A stretch of DNA of 64,000 nt from Acerihabitans sp047324305 (GTDB lineage Bacteria; Pseudomonadota; Gammaproteobacteria; Enterobacterales; Enterobacteriaceae). The stretch is taken from the NCBI RefSeq assembly GCF_047324305.1, contig NZ_CP178740.1, positions 682,001 to 746,000 of the forward strand, read 5' to 3'. Position numbers and translations under genes: made by a program. How positions within the stretch are numbered: position 1 is the first letter of the stretch; each line of letters opens with the position of its first letter. Below, piece by piece: positions 16,777 through 25,361 of this stretch. The notes beneath the pieces were generated by a model, which did not search any database, was not told the DNA's origin, and worked only from the letters and a program-made list of their open reading frames with translations.

Positions 16777-17562
16777 ATGAACCAGGCCCCATCGTTAACC
16801 ACGCCGCCGGTCTATGATTTACAGCAGGTCAGCTATGCCTACCAGTCGCTGCCCGCGCTACGGGAGATCACGCTTCAGATCCGGGCGGGCCAGCGTATCG
16901 CCCTGCTCGGCGCCAACGGCTCGGGCAAGTCCACCCTGCTGCGCCTGCTGGACGGGCTTTATTTCCCCAACGCGGGCAGCGTGCGCGCGTTCGGCCGGGC
17001 GCTCGATGAACCCGCCCTGCGCGGGGACGAGGAGGCTTACGCCTTCAGGCGCCGGGTGGGACTGGTGTTCCAGAATTCCGATGTGCAATTGTTTAACCCG
17101 ACGGTCTATGACGAGCTGGCCTTCGGCCCGTTGCAACTGGGGTGGGATAAACCGCGCATCGCCGGGCGTATCGACGCCATGCTGGAGCAATTCGGCATCA
17201 CGCATCTGCGCCACCGTTCGCCCCATCGGTTGTCCGGCGGCGAAAAAAAACGCGTCGCCCTGGCGTCGGTATTGATTATCGAACCCGAGGTGTTATTGCT
17301 CGACGAACCCTGCAGCGGCCTGGACCCGGCAAGCCAGGGCAATATGGTGCAATTCCTGCGCGAGAGCCGCGGGCGTACGCTTATCACCGCCACCCACGAT
17401 CTGGCCATTGTCCCGGACATCGCCGATCGGTGTTTTGTGCTGCGCGAAGGGCGTCTTGCGGCCCAGGGGCCGACCGCGGACATTTTAGCCGACCGGCAAC
17501 TGCTGCGGGAATGTCATTTGCTCCGTCACCGGCAGGAGGATGATCACCTTCACCGGTTATAA
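16777..17562 (+). CDS. nikO: ECF nickel transporter ATP-binding subunit NikO (CbiO family)
   Basis: 261 residues with Walker A GANGSGKST, Q-loop VGLVFQNSDVQLFNPTVYDELAFGP (CbiO/EcfA type), signature LSGGEKKRVALAS and Walker B VLLLDEPCSGLD. AGGAG precedes the ATG at 16777; a frame extending to 16729 lies within nikQ. It completes a nickel importer following nikR, nikM and nikQ. The end of the gene is followed by an AT-rich palindrome (17580-17603). Confidence 0.93.
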   Translation: MNQAPSLTTPPVYDLQQVSYAYQSLPALREITLQIRAGQRIALLGANGSGKSTLLRLLDGLYFPNAGSVRAFGRALDEPALRGDEEAYAFRRRVGLVFQNSDVQLFNPTVYDELAFGPLQLGWDKPRIAGRIDAMLEQFGITHLRHRSPHRLSGGEKKRVALASVLIIEPEVLLLDEPCSGLDPASQGNMVQFLRESRGRTLITATHDLAIVPDIADRCFVLREGRLAAQGPTADILADRQLLRECHLLRHRQEDDHLHRL

Positions 17563-17579
17563 CCCGCATAATGCCGCAT

Positions 17580-17603
17580 AAAATAACGATCAGACGTTAT
17601 TTT
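17580..17603. repeat. AT-rich 24-base palindrome after nikO
   Basis: AAAATAACG and CGTTATTTT are perfect nine-base arms around ATCAGA. It may be a weak terminator for nikMQO or a protein site upstream of cho. The low GC of the stem argues against strong termination. Confidence 0.4.
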
Positions 17604-17632
17604 GCGCTGTCGTGTTAAAAAATAACCTGTTA

Positions 17633-17652
17633 TGCTGTATAAAACAACAGTA
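17633..17652. promoter_or_regulatory. LexA (SOS) box of cho
   Basis: The site reads TGCTGTATAAAACAACAGTA: CTG at 17635-17637 and CAG at 17648-17650 are separated by exactly ten AT-rich bases, as the LexA consensus requires. It lies 16-35 bases before the GTG start I assign to cho, in agreement with SOS control of cho in E. coli. Confidence 0.88.
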
Positions 17653-17667
17653 ATAAGAGTTCAGTCA

Positions 17668-18531
17668 GTGTATAAGCGTCTGTCCGCCACCCGCAGGGAG
17701 TTCGACCCCGCCGAGGCCTATCAGTATCCCGAACATTTGCGCCCGTATATCGACGGCCTGCCCGCCGCGCCCGGCGTGTATGTCTTTCATAGCGACAGCG
17801 ACGTGATGCCGCTGTATATCGGCAAAAGCGTCAATATCCGCAGCCGGGTCATGTCGCATCTGCGCACCGCCGAAGAAGCGCGCATGCTGCGGCAATCGCG
17901 GCGCATCAGCTACCACCTCACCGCCGGGGAAATCGGCGCCCTGCTGCTTGAGGCCCAGATGATCAAGGCGCTCCAGCCGCTGCACAATAAACGGCTGCGG
18001 CGCAGTCGCCAGCTGTGCTCGATTCACCTGGCGCGCGGCATGCCCGTCATCGTCTCGGCCAAGGAGATCGATTTTGCCCGCACGCCGGATTTGTACGGCC
18101 TGTTTTCCAGCCGCCGCGCCGCCCAGCAAACCCTGCTGGATATCGGCGACAGCGAATTATTATGTTACAGCCTGCTCGGCCTGGAAAAACTCAGCCACGG
18201 ACGCGCCTGCTTCCGGTTCCATCTCGGGCGCTGCGCGGGCGCCTGCTGCGGTAAAGAAAGCCCGGAGGAACACCAGCTGCGCCTGATGGACGCGCTGCAG
18301 CAGATGCGCATCGTGGCATGGCCTTACGCCGGCGCCATCGGCCTGGTGGAACACAGCGGCGATCGGCGGCAAATCCACGTGGTCAACAATTGGTTCTATC
18401 TCGGTTCGGTGGCAAGCCTTGGCGAAGCGGCGGGCCTGAGCACCGTGGCGCAGGGGTTCGACCGCGACGGCTATAAAATTCTCAGCGGGCCGATATTAAG
18501 CGGCCGCCATGAGATTATCGAACTGGGCTAA
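17668..18531 (+). CDS. cho: Excinuclease Cho (UvrC homologue)
   Basis: 287 residues, closely similar to E. coli Cho, which makes the 3' incision at damage recognised by UvrAB. The GIY-YIG nuclease domain is at residues about 35-110 (PGVYVFHSDSDVMPLYIGKSVNIRSRVMSHLR, EIGALLLEAQMIK), followed by RAC...RCAGACCGKES. I place the start at GTG 17668 because it matches the E. coli N-terminus (VRRLTS versus YKRLSA). An ATG at 17632 would put the start within the LexA box. It ends four bases into the convergent DUF1097 gene. Confidence 0.93.
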   Translation: MYKRLSATRREFDPAEAYQYPEHLRPYIDGLPAAPGVYVFHSDSDVMPLYIGKSVNIRSRVMSHLRTAEEARMLRQSRRISYHLTAGEIGALLLEAQMIKALQPLHNKRLRRSRQLCSIHLARGMPVIVSAKEIDFARTPDLYGLFSSRRAAQQTLLDIGDSELLCYSLLGLEKLSHGRACFRFHLGRCAGACCGKESPEEHQLRLMDALQQMRIVAWPYAGAIGLVEHSGDRRQIHVVNNWFYLGSVASLGEAAGLSTVAQGFDRDGYKILSGPILSGRHEIIELG

Positions 18532-19043
18532 GGGATAAACCAGGCCGTGTTCCAACGCCGGTGCAGCGCCTGGCAAGCCCAACCGGCGAACCCGCCGATG
18601 GCGGATGCGCCGCACAGATCCCTAAACATGCCGGGCGCCGGTTCCAGCCCGGAGGCATAGAACGTGACCATGCCGAGGAACCAGGCCAGCGTGTTATCGA
18701 CGATACGGGTCGCGCGCAGGCTTACGATAAGGATGGCCACCCAAAATACCACCAGCGGCAACGCCAGCGGATCCAGAGCCGGCGACAACGCCGGCAGTAT
18801 TATCTGGGTAACGGCCCCCAGCCCAATTCCCAGCCACAGGCAGATCATGGCGCACAGCCCGGCGCGCCAGGACGTCGGGCGCGTGAACCAGGTGATAAGG
18901 CCCGCGAACATCACCCAGACCTCCAGCGCAAGCGTCGCGCTGCCCCAGGCGGCCAGGGACGCGCTCGAGGCGGCGATGACGGTGTAAAGAATAAACTGCC
19001 CGGGGGTTTGACGTTGGACAGGTTGCGTGCGGCGGGTGTTCAC
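18528..19043 (-). CDS. DUF1097-like inner-membrane protein
   Basis: 171 residues with about five hydrophobic helices (ASLAAWGSATLALEVWVMFAGLITWF, AMICLWLGIGLGAVTQIIL, LALPLVVFWVAILIV, TLAWFLGMVTFYASG, SAIGGFAGWACQAL). The layout and LGMVTFYASG-like helix resemble DUF1097 proteins such as E. coli YcdZ; function unknown. The start is GTG at 19043 with a strong AAGGAGA seven bases before it. Its stop overlaps the end of cho in a tail-to-tail arrangement. Confidence 0.65.
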   Translation of the reverse strand: MNTRRTQPVQRQTPGQFILYTVIAASSASLAAWGSATLALEVWVMFAGLITWFTRPTSWRAGLCAMICLWLGIGLGAVTQIILPALSPALDPLALPLVVFWVAILIVSLRATRIVDNTLAWFLGMVTFYASGLEPAPGMFRDLCGASAIGGFAGWACQALHRRWNTAWFIP

Positions 19044-19294
19044 GGCCGGTCTCCTTACGCGCGATGACTCTTGCTTTCAAGATAGGCGCTGGGGGAGAGG
19101 CGGTCGATGTCGTAAAATCTATAGTATCTTTGCCTGCGTCGCCGGGCCGGTATGGCGGCAGGCGAAAGCGGCTATCTCAGGCGGGCGCTTGTCTGCCTGC
19201 AACGGCAGACGGCCCTGAAAAGGGCCGTCTGGGATAAAGAGGGCGGGCGGCGCATCGGCAACACCGGATGAGGCCCCCGGGGCATGCGCCACGC

Positions 19295-19378
19295 TTAATA
19301 CAGGCTATATTTAGCCGCCTGTGCGTGGATATTGCCTTGTTCTTTCAAAAATTTGTTAAGTTTACGTATAATTTTCAT
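19295..19378 (-). CDS. Small basic protein, 27 residues, unrecognised
   Basis: A minus-strand ORF from ATG (19376-19378) to TAA encodes MKIIRKLNKFLKEQG then NIHAQAAKYSLY. GAGGAA sits seven bases before the ATG. A TTGACA/TAAACT promoter and two CRP-like sites lie upstream, which supports expression. The product would be a basic amphipathic helix. I do not know a family for it. It could be a true small protein, or part of a dual-function regulatory RNA. It lies downstream of, and in the same direction as, the asnC-type gene but has its own promoter. Confidence 0.6.
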   Translation of the reverse strand: MKIIRKLNKFLKEQGNIHAQAAKYSLY

Positions 19379-19408
19379 TGCTGATTCCTCACATTGATCC
19401 GACATTAA

Positions 19409-19424
19409 TGTGATGTTCATCACA
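19409..19424. promoter_or_regulatory. CRP-like site, perfect symmetry
   Basis: TGTGATGTTCATCACA matches TGTGA-N6-TCACA exactly, with AT-rich flanks. It lies 31-46 bases before the small ORF and just downstream of its predicted transcription start (about 19426). CRP or a CRP/FNR relative bound here would more likely block than activate that promoter. Confidence 0.75.
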
Positions 19425-19432
19425 CTTTTCGC

Positions 19433-19460
19433 AGTTTAGCAAAATGAGCCGCCGTGTCAA
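19433..19460 (-). promoter_or_regulatory. Sigma-70 promoter of the small ORF
   Basis: On the minus strand a perfect -35 TTGACA (19460-19455), a 16-base spacer and -10 TAAACT (19438-19433) predict a start near 19426 and a 48-base leader for the small ORF. It lies between the two CRP-like sites. Confidence 0.65.
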
Positions 19461-19465
19461 TTTTT

Positions 19466-19481
19466 TGTGAAGCTTATCACG
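19466..19481. promoter_or_regulatory. CRP-like site, upstream copy
   Basis: TGTGAAGCTTATCACG matches nine of ten conserved CRP positions. It overlaps the last codons of the asnC-type gene. Its centre is 57 bases from the other site and about 47 bases upstream of the predicted small-ORF start, roughly where an activator would bind. Confidence 0.6.
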
Positions 19482-19938
19482 CTTTTCTTAACGTCTCCGC
19501 AACCATCAGCGCCGGCGGCGCGATACGCTCCACCGGCGCCGAGAGAATGATCGACGTTTTGGTGGCGCCGAATTGGCTTACCCGCTCGATAAAGGCTTCC
19601 ATCGCCGCCATATCCCCGACCGCGCCGCGGACAATCACACAGGCTTCGCCGGTTACCCGGTAGCATTGCAGGATTTCGGGGATCTGCGTCAGCATTTTCA
19701 GCGTATTTTGCCAGTGGTTATGGTTAAGGCGCAGCTCGACGATAAAGGTGATCGGCAAGCCGAGTTTTTCCAGGTTGACGTGGGCGTGGTAGCCGGTAAT
19801 GACTTTTTTGGTCTCGAGCTTCGCCACCCGCTCCGCCACCGCCGGCGGCGAGAGATTAACCCGGCGCGCCAGCTCGGCATAGGTTAGCCTGCCGTTTTCC
19901 ACCAGCGCCTGCAGTATCAGTTCATCATATTTATCCAT
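19477..19938 (-). CDS. Lrp/AsnC-family transcriptional regulator
   Basis: 153 residues: helix-turn-helix at about 5-45 (DELILQALVENGRLTYAELARRVNLSPPAVAERVAKLE) then the RAM ligand domain (VELRLNHNHWQNTLKMLTQIPEILQCYRVTGEACVIVRG). It should form octamers that respond to an amino acid. GGGGAAAG precedes the ATG. It is divergent from the yedA-like exporter gene 150 bases away and probably regulates it; the effector is unknown. Confidence 0.92.
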   Translation of the reverse strand: MDKYDELILQALVENGRLTYAELARRVNLSPPAVAERVAKLETKKVITGYHAHVNLEKLGLPITFIVELRLNHNHWQNTLKMLTQIPEILQCYRVTGEACVIVRGAVGDMAAMEAFIERVSQFGATKTSIILSAPVERIAPPALMVAETLRKA

Positions 19939-20088
19939 AGCTTTCCCCGTTGCGCCCGCTGTTGAATCGAAGGTGTTATACGGCTATTTTCGTTGTTTAA
20001 CTGGAGGATTACGACAAAAAGAATATATTAACAGCCATAAAAAAAGGTTTACTAATCATCCGAACGTTTAGGCTTAAAAGGCAGCTAC

Positions 20089-21036
20089 ATGCAATTACGC
20101 GATTCAAACGGACTGAAGCTGGTCCTGGCGCTGTTTACACTCTACATCATATGGGGTTCGACCTATTTTGTTATCCGCGTCGGGGTGGACAGCTGGCCGC
20201 CGCTGTTGATGGCCGGCGTACGGTTTTTAACGGCCGGCATTATCCTGTTCGCCGTGCTGCGCCTGAAAGGCGAGTCCCTGCCCTCGCCGCGCCAGGCGCT
20301 GAACGCGGGCATGATCGGCATCCTGCTGCTGGCGATTGGCAATGGCCTGGTGACGGTGGCCGAACATAGGCAGGTGCCGTCCGGCATTACCGCGGTGATT
20401 GTCGCCACGGTACCGCTGTTCGCCGCCTGTTTCGGCAGTATCTGGGGACTGCGCGCCACGCGCCTGGAGTGGTTCGGCATTGTTCTCGGCCTGGCCGGCA
20501 TTATTTTACTCAATACCGGCGGTAACCTGACCGGCAACCCGCTCGGCGCCCTGCTGGTGATCGTGGCCTCCGTCAGTTGGGCGTTCGGCTCCATCTGGAG
20601 CTCAAGGCTTGATCTGCCCAAGGGCATGATGGTCGGGGCGGTGGAAATGATCGTGGCGGGTGCGGTGCTGCTTGTCGCCAGCCTGCTTACCGGCGAGCGC
20701 CTGACGCGGATGCCGGATACCGCGGGGCTGCTGGCCATCGGCTATCTGATCGTGTTTGGCTCGATTATCGCCATCAACGCCTATATGTTCCTGCTCTCCC
20801 ACGCCCGTCCGGCACTGGCCACCAGCTATGCCTATGTCAATCCGGTGGTGGCGGTGCTGCTCGGCATGGGGTTTGCCGGCGAGCGCCTTAATCCGATCGA
20901 GTGGCTGGCATTGGGCATCATTATCCTGGCGGTGGTGATCGTCATGGTCGGCAAAACCTTCAGCGGTTCCGGCAAAGCCGGCGCGGCCGGCGCCGTTAAA
21001 TCGCCCGCCGGGGCGGCCCGCTCCTCCGATGGATAA
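20089..21036 (+). CDS. yedA: YedA-like EamA/DMT-family exporter
   Basis: 315 residues, ten helices in two EamA repeats. It aligns end to end with E. coli YedA (LYIIWGSTYFVIRVGVDSWPPLLMAGVRFL, LLLAIGNGLVTVAEHRQVPSGITAVIVATVPLF, GSIIAINAYMFLL, ATSYAYVNPVVAVLLG). The transported compound is not established, probably an amino acid or metabolite. The last 25 residues are an alanine-rich cytoplasmic tail. Divergence from an AsnC-type gene fits amino-acid-responsive control. Confidence 0.9.
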   Translation: MQLRDSNGLKLVLALFTLYIIWGSTYFVIRVGVDSWPPLLMAGVRFLTAGIILFAVLRLKGESLPSPRQALNAGMIGILLLAIGNGLVTVAEHRQVPSGITAVIVATVPLFAACFGSIWGLRATRLEWFGIVLGLAGIILLNTGGNLTGNPLGALLVIVASVSWAFGSIWSSRLDLPKGMMVGAVEMIVAGAVLLVASLLTGERLTRMPDTAGLLAIGYLIVFGSIIAINAYMFLLSHARPALATSYAYVNPVVAVLLGMGFAGERLNPIEWLALGIIILAVVIVMVGKTFSGSGKAGAAGAVKSPAGAARSSDG

Positions 21037-21112
21037 AGACGGGCGGTTTTATCCCATGACGATGTCTTACGCCAAAGCCGGCGAAAATAGGGAAAGCATG
21101 CCCAAGCGCCAT

Positions 21113-21161
21113 AAAAAAACTCCCGCCGGCTAAAACCCTCTCCAGGTCTTAGCCGCGGGAG
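21113..21161 (-). terminator. Rho-independent terminator of the chemoreceptor gene
   Basis: Reading the minus strand, CTCCCGCGGCTAA pairs with TTAGCCGGCGGGAG (one unpaired base) and is followed by seven T. It lies 19 bases past the chemoreceptor stop. Confidence 0.85.
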
Positions 21162-21179
21162 CGTGTTACGCCGACGGCA

Positions 21180-22736
21180 TCAGGCGGTTTGGAAGAAACT
21201 CACCGCCCGGCGCAGCTCCTGGCCCTGTTCGGTCAGCGAACGGGCGGCGGCGGCGGCCTGCTCCACCAGCGCCGCATTTTGCTGCGTAACCTGGTCCATC
21301 TGGGCCACCGCCTGTCCCACTTCCTGGATGCCCATATGCTGTTCGTTACTGGCGGTGGCGATTTCGTGGATGATGGCGGCCACCTTGTCCACCGAGTCGA
21401 CGATTTCGGTCATCGCCTTGCTGGCGTTATCCGCCCGTTCAGATCCGGCGGTGATTTTGTCCACCGTGCCCTCGATCAACGATTTGATTTCCTTGGCCGC
21501 GTCGGCGCTCTTCTGCGCCAGCGTGCGTACTTCGCTTGCCACCACGGCGAAGCCCTTGCCCTGGGTGCCGGCCCGCGCCGCCTCGACGGCGGCGTTAAGC
21601 GCCAGCAGGTTGGTCTGGAAAGCAATGCCCTCGATAACGGCAATGATATTGACGATTTTTTTCGAGCTTTGGGAAATATCGCGCATATGCGTCAGCATTT
21701 CCGCCACGATTTTACCGCCCTGGGTGGCGGTGCGCGAGGTAGCGACCGCCAGTTCGCTGGCTTCCTTGGCGTTATCGGCGTTGTGGTGTACGGTCTGCGT
21801 GAGTTGCTGCATATTGGCCGAGGTCTGGATTAACGACGCCGCCTGCTCTTCGGTGCGCTGCGACAGGTCGGTATTGCCCTGGGCGATTTGACCGGAGGCC
21901 ACCGAAATGGATTCGCTGCCGCTGATGATGCCGCTGATGGTATCGCGCAACTGTTGGCTCATGGCGTTGAGCGCGGCCAGCAGGCTGCTGCTGTCCTTGG
22001 CGCTCAGCTTAATGCCGGTGGTCAGGTTGCCGGCGGCGATTTTACGCATAATCGACGTGGCATAGGCCGGCTCGCCGCCCAGCTGGCGCCACAGATTACG
22101 GGAAATCACCGTGGCCAGCAGTCCGGAGATCAGCAGGGCGAACAGCGACAGGCCCATCAGGCTGTATTTGGCTATATCATAGCCCCGGGCCGCCTGTCTC
22201 GCCGCCTCCTGGCTACCGCCCACTTCCCGGTCGACCATGGTGGCCAGGTCGGCCATCAGCTGGGTGCGGTATTTGCGCGAGGTATCGCCGCTGATGCGGA
22301 TGGCCCCGGTGACATCATTTTCCGACATGGCCGCGATCATCTTATCGTTCGCCAGGCTGAACTGATTGAAGTTGGCCATGATCTGACTGAATAACGGCGT
22401 GGAGCTTAAGGGCGTATTCAGCGCCAGGTAGGCATTCTGGGCGCGGAGGAAGTTCGCCACCGCCTGCATCAGTTCCAGCCGGTGTGACTCCCGATCCTGG
22501 TCCGTCGGAGAAGAAATATATTGTACCTGCTGCAAACGCAGTTCGGCTAGCGTACCGCGCATCTCCAGGGTATAGCGCACCCCGGGCAGCCAGTTATTGC
22601 GATAGGCGTCGATATGGTCATTATTGGCGCTGAGCTGGTAGAGGGACACGCCGCCCAGGCAAAGCATCAACGCGATAATAATAGCGAAGCCGCTGAATAG
22701 CTGCACCATAAAGGGTAAATGGAGTAATTTTTTCAT
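21180..22736 (-). CDS. Methyl-accepting chemotaxis protein
   Basis: 518 residues from the ATG at 22736 (TAAGG just before it; an in-frame ATG at 22748 would add MAKV). One TM helix, a periplasmic four-helix-bundle sensor (about 35-185) containing RGTLAELRLQQVQYI, a second TM, a HAMP domain (RNLWRQLGGEPAYATSIMRKIAAGNL) and the kinase-control hairpin EGIAFQTNLLALNAAVEAARAG. There is no C-terminal NWETF-type CheR tether, so it is a low-abundance-type receptor. The ligand is unknown. It is a single-gene unit with its own terminator. Confidence 0.94.
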   Translation of the reverse strand: MKKLLHLPFMVQLFSGFAIIIALMLCLGGVSLYQLSANNDHIDAYRNNWLPGVRYTLEMRGTLAELRLQQVQYISSPTDQDRESHRLELMQAVANFLRAQNAYLALNTPLSSTPLFSQIMANFNQFSLANDKMIAAMSENDVTGAIRISGDTSRKYRTQLMADLATMVDREVGGSQEAARQAARGYDIAKYSLMGLSLFALLISGLLATVISRNLWRQLGGEPAYATSIMRKIAAGNLTTGIKLSAKDSSSLLAALNAMSQQLRDTISGIISGSESISVASGQIAQGNTDLSQRTEEQAASLIQTSANMQQLTQTVHHNADNAKEASELAVATSRTATQGGKIVAEMLTHMRDISQSSKKIVNIIAVIEGIAFQTNLLALNAAVEAARAGTQGKGFAVVASEVRTLAQKSADAAKEIKSLIEGTVDKITAGSERADNASKAMTEIVDSVDKVAAIIHEIATASNEQHMGIQEVGQAVAQMDQVTQQNAALVEQAAAAARSLTEQGQELRRAVSFFQTA

Positions 22737-22992
22737 GACCTTAGCCATCTAAAAAGAGAAGTAAGGGTTTATCGGCACGCAGAGGACGATAATGAGACTG
22801 CGCAGCGGGTTTAGTTGCGTTTCGTGATCAACCTGTCATTTTTGAACGCAAAGCTATCGTACCAATTCGCCCCGGCCTTTCACCCCAGGGGATATTCGCC
22901 GGACAGGACAATGCCGGGTAAGGGTATGCGCCCGCGGCGGCTTCGATTACAATCAGTGAACATCGTTAAACACGCACCAGCGGCCCGCCCTT

Positions 22993-23754
22993 ATGGATGA
23001 TAAGTTAATCGAGTTACTGAAGACCTATTGCAACGAGCGCAACCAGAGCGGCGGAGCCTTGTACCAGCGGCTGGAAAAAGGTTTCAGGGAACTGGTGGCC
23101 GGCGGCCTGATCAAAGGCGGCTATACCATCCCCAGCGAACGCGAGCTGTCGGAATACCTGGCGGTATCCAGGGTGACGGTGCGGCGGGCGTTAAGCCAGC
23201 TGGCCCAAGACGGGGTGATTATCCAGCGGCGCGGCGCCCGCAGCCAGGTTGCCGGCCGGCTGGAAAAACCCTTATCGTCGTTAACCAGCTTCAGCGAGGA
23301 CATGCTGTCGCGCGGCCATCAGCCGGGAGCCATCTGGCTGGAGCGCGAGCTGATCCAGTCCTCGCCGTCGGAAACCATTGCGCTGAATCTCTCTCCCGGC
23401 GCGCTGGTCTACCGCCTTAAACGGCTGCGCACCGTGGACGGACGGCCGATGGCGGTGGAAATCGCCGTCATCCCCCAGGGTTTCCTGCCGTCGCTCGACG
23501 GGCTTGGCGACTCGCTGTACGCGGTGTTGCAACGCAGCGGCCATATGCCGAAACGGGCGTTGCAACGAATGCGCGCGGAACCGTTATCGGCCGAAAATGC
23601 GCTGCTGTTGGAGCTGCCGCCGCAAAGCGCGGCGCTGCATGTGGAACGCCACTGTTATCTTGAGGACGGACGCCCGATTGAATATACCCATACCTGGTAT
23701 CGGGGCGACAGTTATGATTTTGTGGTGGAACTGCAGCGCGACGGCCTGTACTGA
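22993..23754 (+). CDS. GntR-family regulator with UTRA domain
   Basis: 253 residues: winged helix at about 20-95 (GYTIPSERELSEYLAVSRVTVRRALSQLAQDGVIIQRRG) and a UTRA effector domain (SFSEDMLSRGHQPGAIWLE...YRLKRLRTVDGRPMAVE...YEDG-like LEDGRPIEYTHTWYRGD). HutC/NagR subfamily regulators bind phosphorylated sugars or amino sugars. Its position next to nanK/nanE and the sugar ABC operon suggests it controls that locus, with ManNAc-6-P or GlcNAc-6-P as possible effector (inference). Confidence 0.9.
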   Translation: MDDKLIELLKTYCNERNQSGGALYQRLEKGFRELVAGGLIKGGYTIPSERELSEYLAVSRVTVRRALSQLAQDGVIIQRRGARSQVAGRLEKPLSSLTSFSEDMLSRGHQPGAIWLERELIQSSPSETIALNLSPGALVYRLKRLRTVDGRPMAVEIAVIPQGFLPSLDGLGDSLYAVLQRSGHMPKRALQRMRAEPLSAENALLLELPPQSAALHVERHCYLEDGRPIEYTHTWYRGDSYDFVVELQRDGLY

Positions 23755-23787
23755 CGGGCGGCAGACGCCGGGAACAGCCGGCGGGCA

Positions 23788-24675
23788 TTAACCGGCGCCG
23801 CGCCGCGCCCAGCCGGCGGCGCCCATAAGCCCCGCGTCCGCGCCCAGCGCGGCGCCTGATACCGCGACCCGGCCCAGCGGCGGCAACGCGTCCTGCGCCT
23901 GGCGGATCCTGTCCAGCATGCCCGCCGCCAGCCCGACGCTGCCGCCAATCACCACCTCATCAATATCCAGCAGCATATGCGTATTGGCGATGGCCTCGGC
24001 CACCGCCGCCGCCGCGTTGTCGATGATATCGTTTGCCCGCGCGCTCGTGGCAGCCAGCGCAAACAGCGCGCGACTGTCGATGGCCCGCCCGAACAGCGCC
24101 CCGGCCTGGCGCGCCAGCGCGGTGCCCGAGGCAACGGATTCCAGGCAACCGTAACGGCCGCATCCGCACGGCCCCCCGCGGCCGGGCATCACATCGGCCG
24201 GCGGGCGGCTCACCGTGGCATGGCCGAGATGTCCGGCCAATCCGTGCCCGCCGGTGCGCAGTTCGCCGTCAAGCACCAGGCCGCCGCCGACGCCGGTGGA
24301 CAACGTCATAAACAGCAGGTTGCGCACCCGTCCCTGCCGGACGCTATACTCGCCCCAGGCGGCGGCCTGGGCATCGTTCATCAACACTACCGGACAGGAA
24401 TACAGTTGGCGCAGCGCCGTTTCCAGCGGGAATCCGCGCCAAAAGGGGATGGTGTCCAGATTGACCGAATAAACCCGCCCGGCGCGCACGAAACCGGTGG
24501 CGGCTACCGCGATCATGCCGGGCGTGACGCCAAACGCGGTCACCTCGCGCAGGGCGGTGATAAACCCGGCCTCGTCAAAACGCATCGGCGTTTGCCGCCG
24601 TTCCACGCAGCGCCCCTGCTCCACCCTGGCGGCGGAGATTTTGGTGCCGCCGATATCCAGCGCGATAGTCGCCAT
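23788..24675 (-). CDS. nanK: N-acetylmannosamine kinase (ROK family)
   Basis: 295 residues. ATP-binding ALDIGGTKISAARV at the N-terminus, the catalytic region LMNDAQAAAWGEY and the ROK zinc motif GPCGCGRYGCLES are present. The start is the ATG at 24675 with GGAG before it. It lies two bases downstream of nanE in the same operon, which supports phosphorylation of ManNAc to ManNAc-6-P rather than another hexose. Confidence 0.87.
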   Translation of the reverse strand: MATIALDIGGTKISAARVEQGRCVERRQTPMRFDEAGFITALREVTAFGVTPGMIAVAATGFVRAGRVYSVNLDTIPFWRGFPLETALRQLYSCPVVLMNDAQAAAWGEYSVRQGRVRNLLFMTLSTGVGGGLVLDGELRTGGHGLAGHLGHATVSRPPADVMPGRGGPCGCGRYGCLESVASGTALARQAGALFGRAIDSRALFALAATSARANDIIDNAAAAVAEAIANTHMLLDIDEVVIGGSVGLAAGMLDRIRQAQDALPPLGRVAVSGAALGADAGLMGAAGWARRGAG

Positions 24676-24677
24676 AA

Positions 24678-25361
24678 TCAGCTCCGGGTTGCGGCCTGTG
24701 CCAGCGCCTCGATAAACCATTGGGTAATATGCTCAACGCGCGTAACGGCCGAGCCGACGGTTACGGCGAACGCGCCCTGCGCCAGGGCGGCGGCGGCATG
24801 ATCCTGCGTGCGGATGCGCCCTTCCGCCATCACGTTATAACCCCGCGCCGCCAGGGCGGCAATCAGTGCCAAATCGGGGCGCGCCATCGGCTGATCGGCG
24901 GTGCCGGCCGTATAGCCGGACAGCGTGGTGCCAATCAGATCGCAGCCCAGACCTGCCGCCGCCACGCCGTCCGCCAGGCAGGCGCAATCCGCCATGATAA
25001 GGCGTTGACACGCCCGCGCCGCCCGGTAGAGTTCCGCCACCGGCACGGGCCTGACCCGGTCGGTGGCGTCAAAGGCGATAATCGACGCGCCCGCCCGCGC
25101 CAGATCCTCCACATCCGCTATAAAAGGTGTGATACGCACCGGTGAATCGATTAAATCACGTTTTACGATGCCTATCACCGGGATGGTCAACGCGGCGGCC
25201 ACCCGACGCACATTCTCCACGCCCTCGATCCTTACCGCGGCCGCGCCGGCCGACTGCGCGCTTTGCGCCATGGCGACGATAATCTCCGGCCGGTCCATCG
25301 GTCCGCCGGTCACCGGCTGGCAGGATACCACCAGGCGGTGCTTAAGTTCATTCAGGGTCAT
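24678..25361 (-). CDS. nanE: N-acetylmannosamine-6-phosphate 2-epimerase
   Basis: A 227-residue TIM barrel that converts ManNAc-6-P to GlcNAc-6-P. Family segments include VVSCQPVTGGPMDRPEIIVAMAQSA, PVIGIVKRD, IIAFDATDR, DLIGTTLSGYT and VMAEGRI...GAFAVTVGSAVTR. AAGGAAAA precedes the ATG at 25361. It heads the nanE-nanK operon, divergent from the oxidoreductase/ABC operon. No nanA, nagA or nagB is in the window. Confidence 0.93.
   Translation of the reverse strand: MTLNELKHRLVVSCQPVTGGPMDRPEIIVAMAQSAQSAGAAAVRIEGVENVRRVAAALTIPVIGIVKRDLIDSPVRITPFIADVEDLARAGASIIAFDATDRVRPVPVAELYRAARACQRLIMADCACLADGVAAAGLGCDLIGTTLSGYTAGTADQPMARPDLALIAALAARGYNVMAEGRIRTQDHAAAALAQGAFAVTVGSAVTRVEHITQWFIEALAQAATRS

Noticed and set aside
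17632..17667. cho start at ATG 17632
   Set aside because: This start falls inside the LexA box, and the E. coli Cho N-terminus matches the GTG at 17668.
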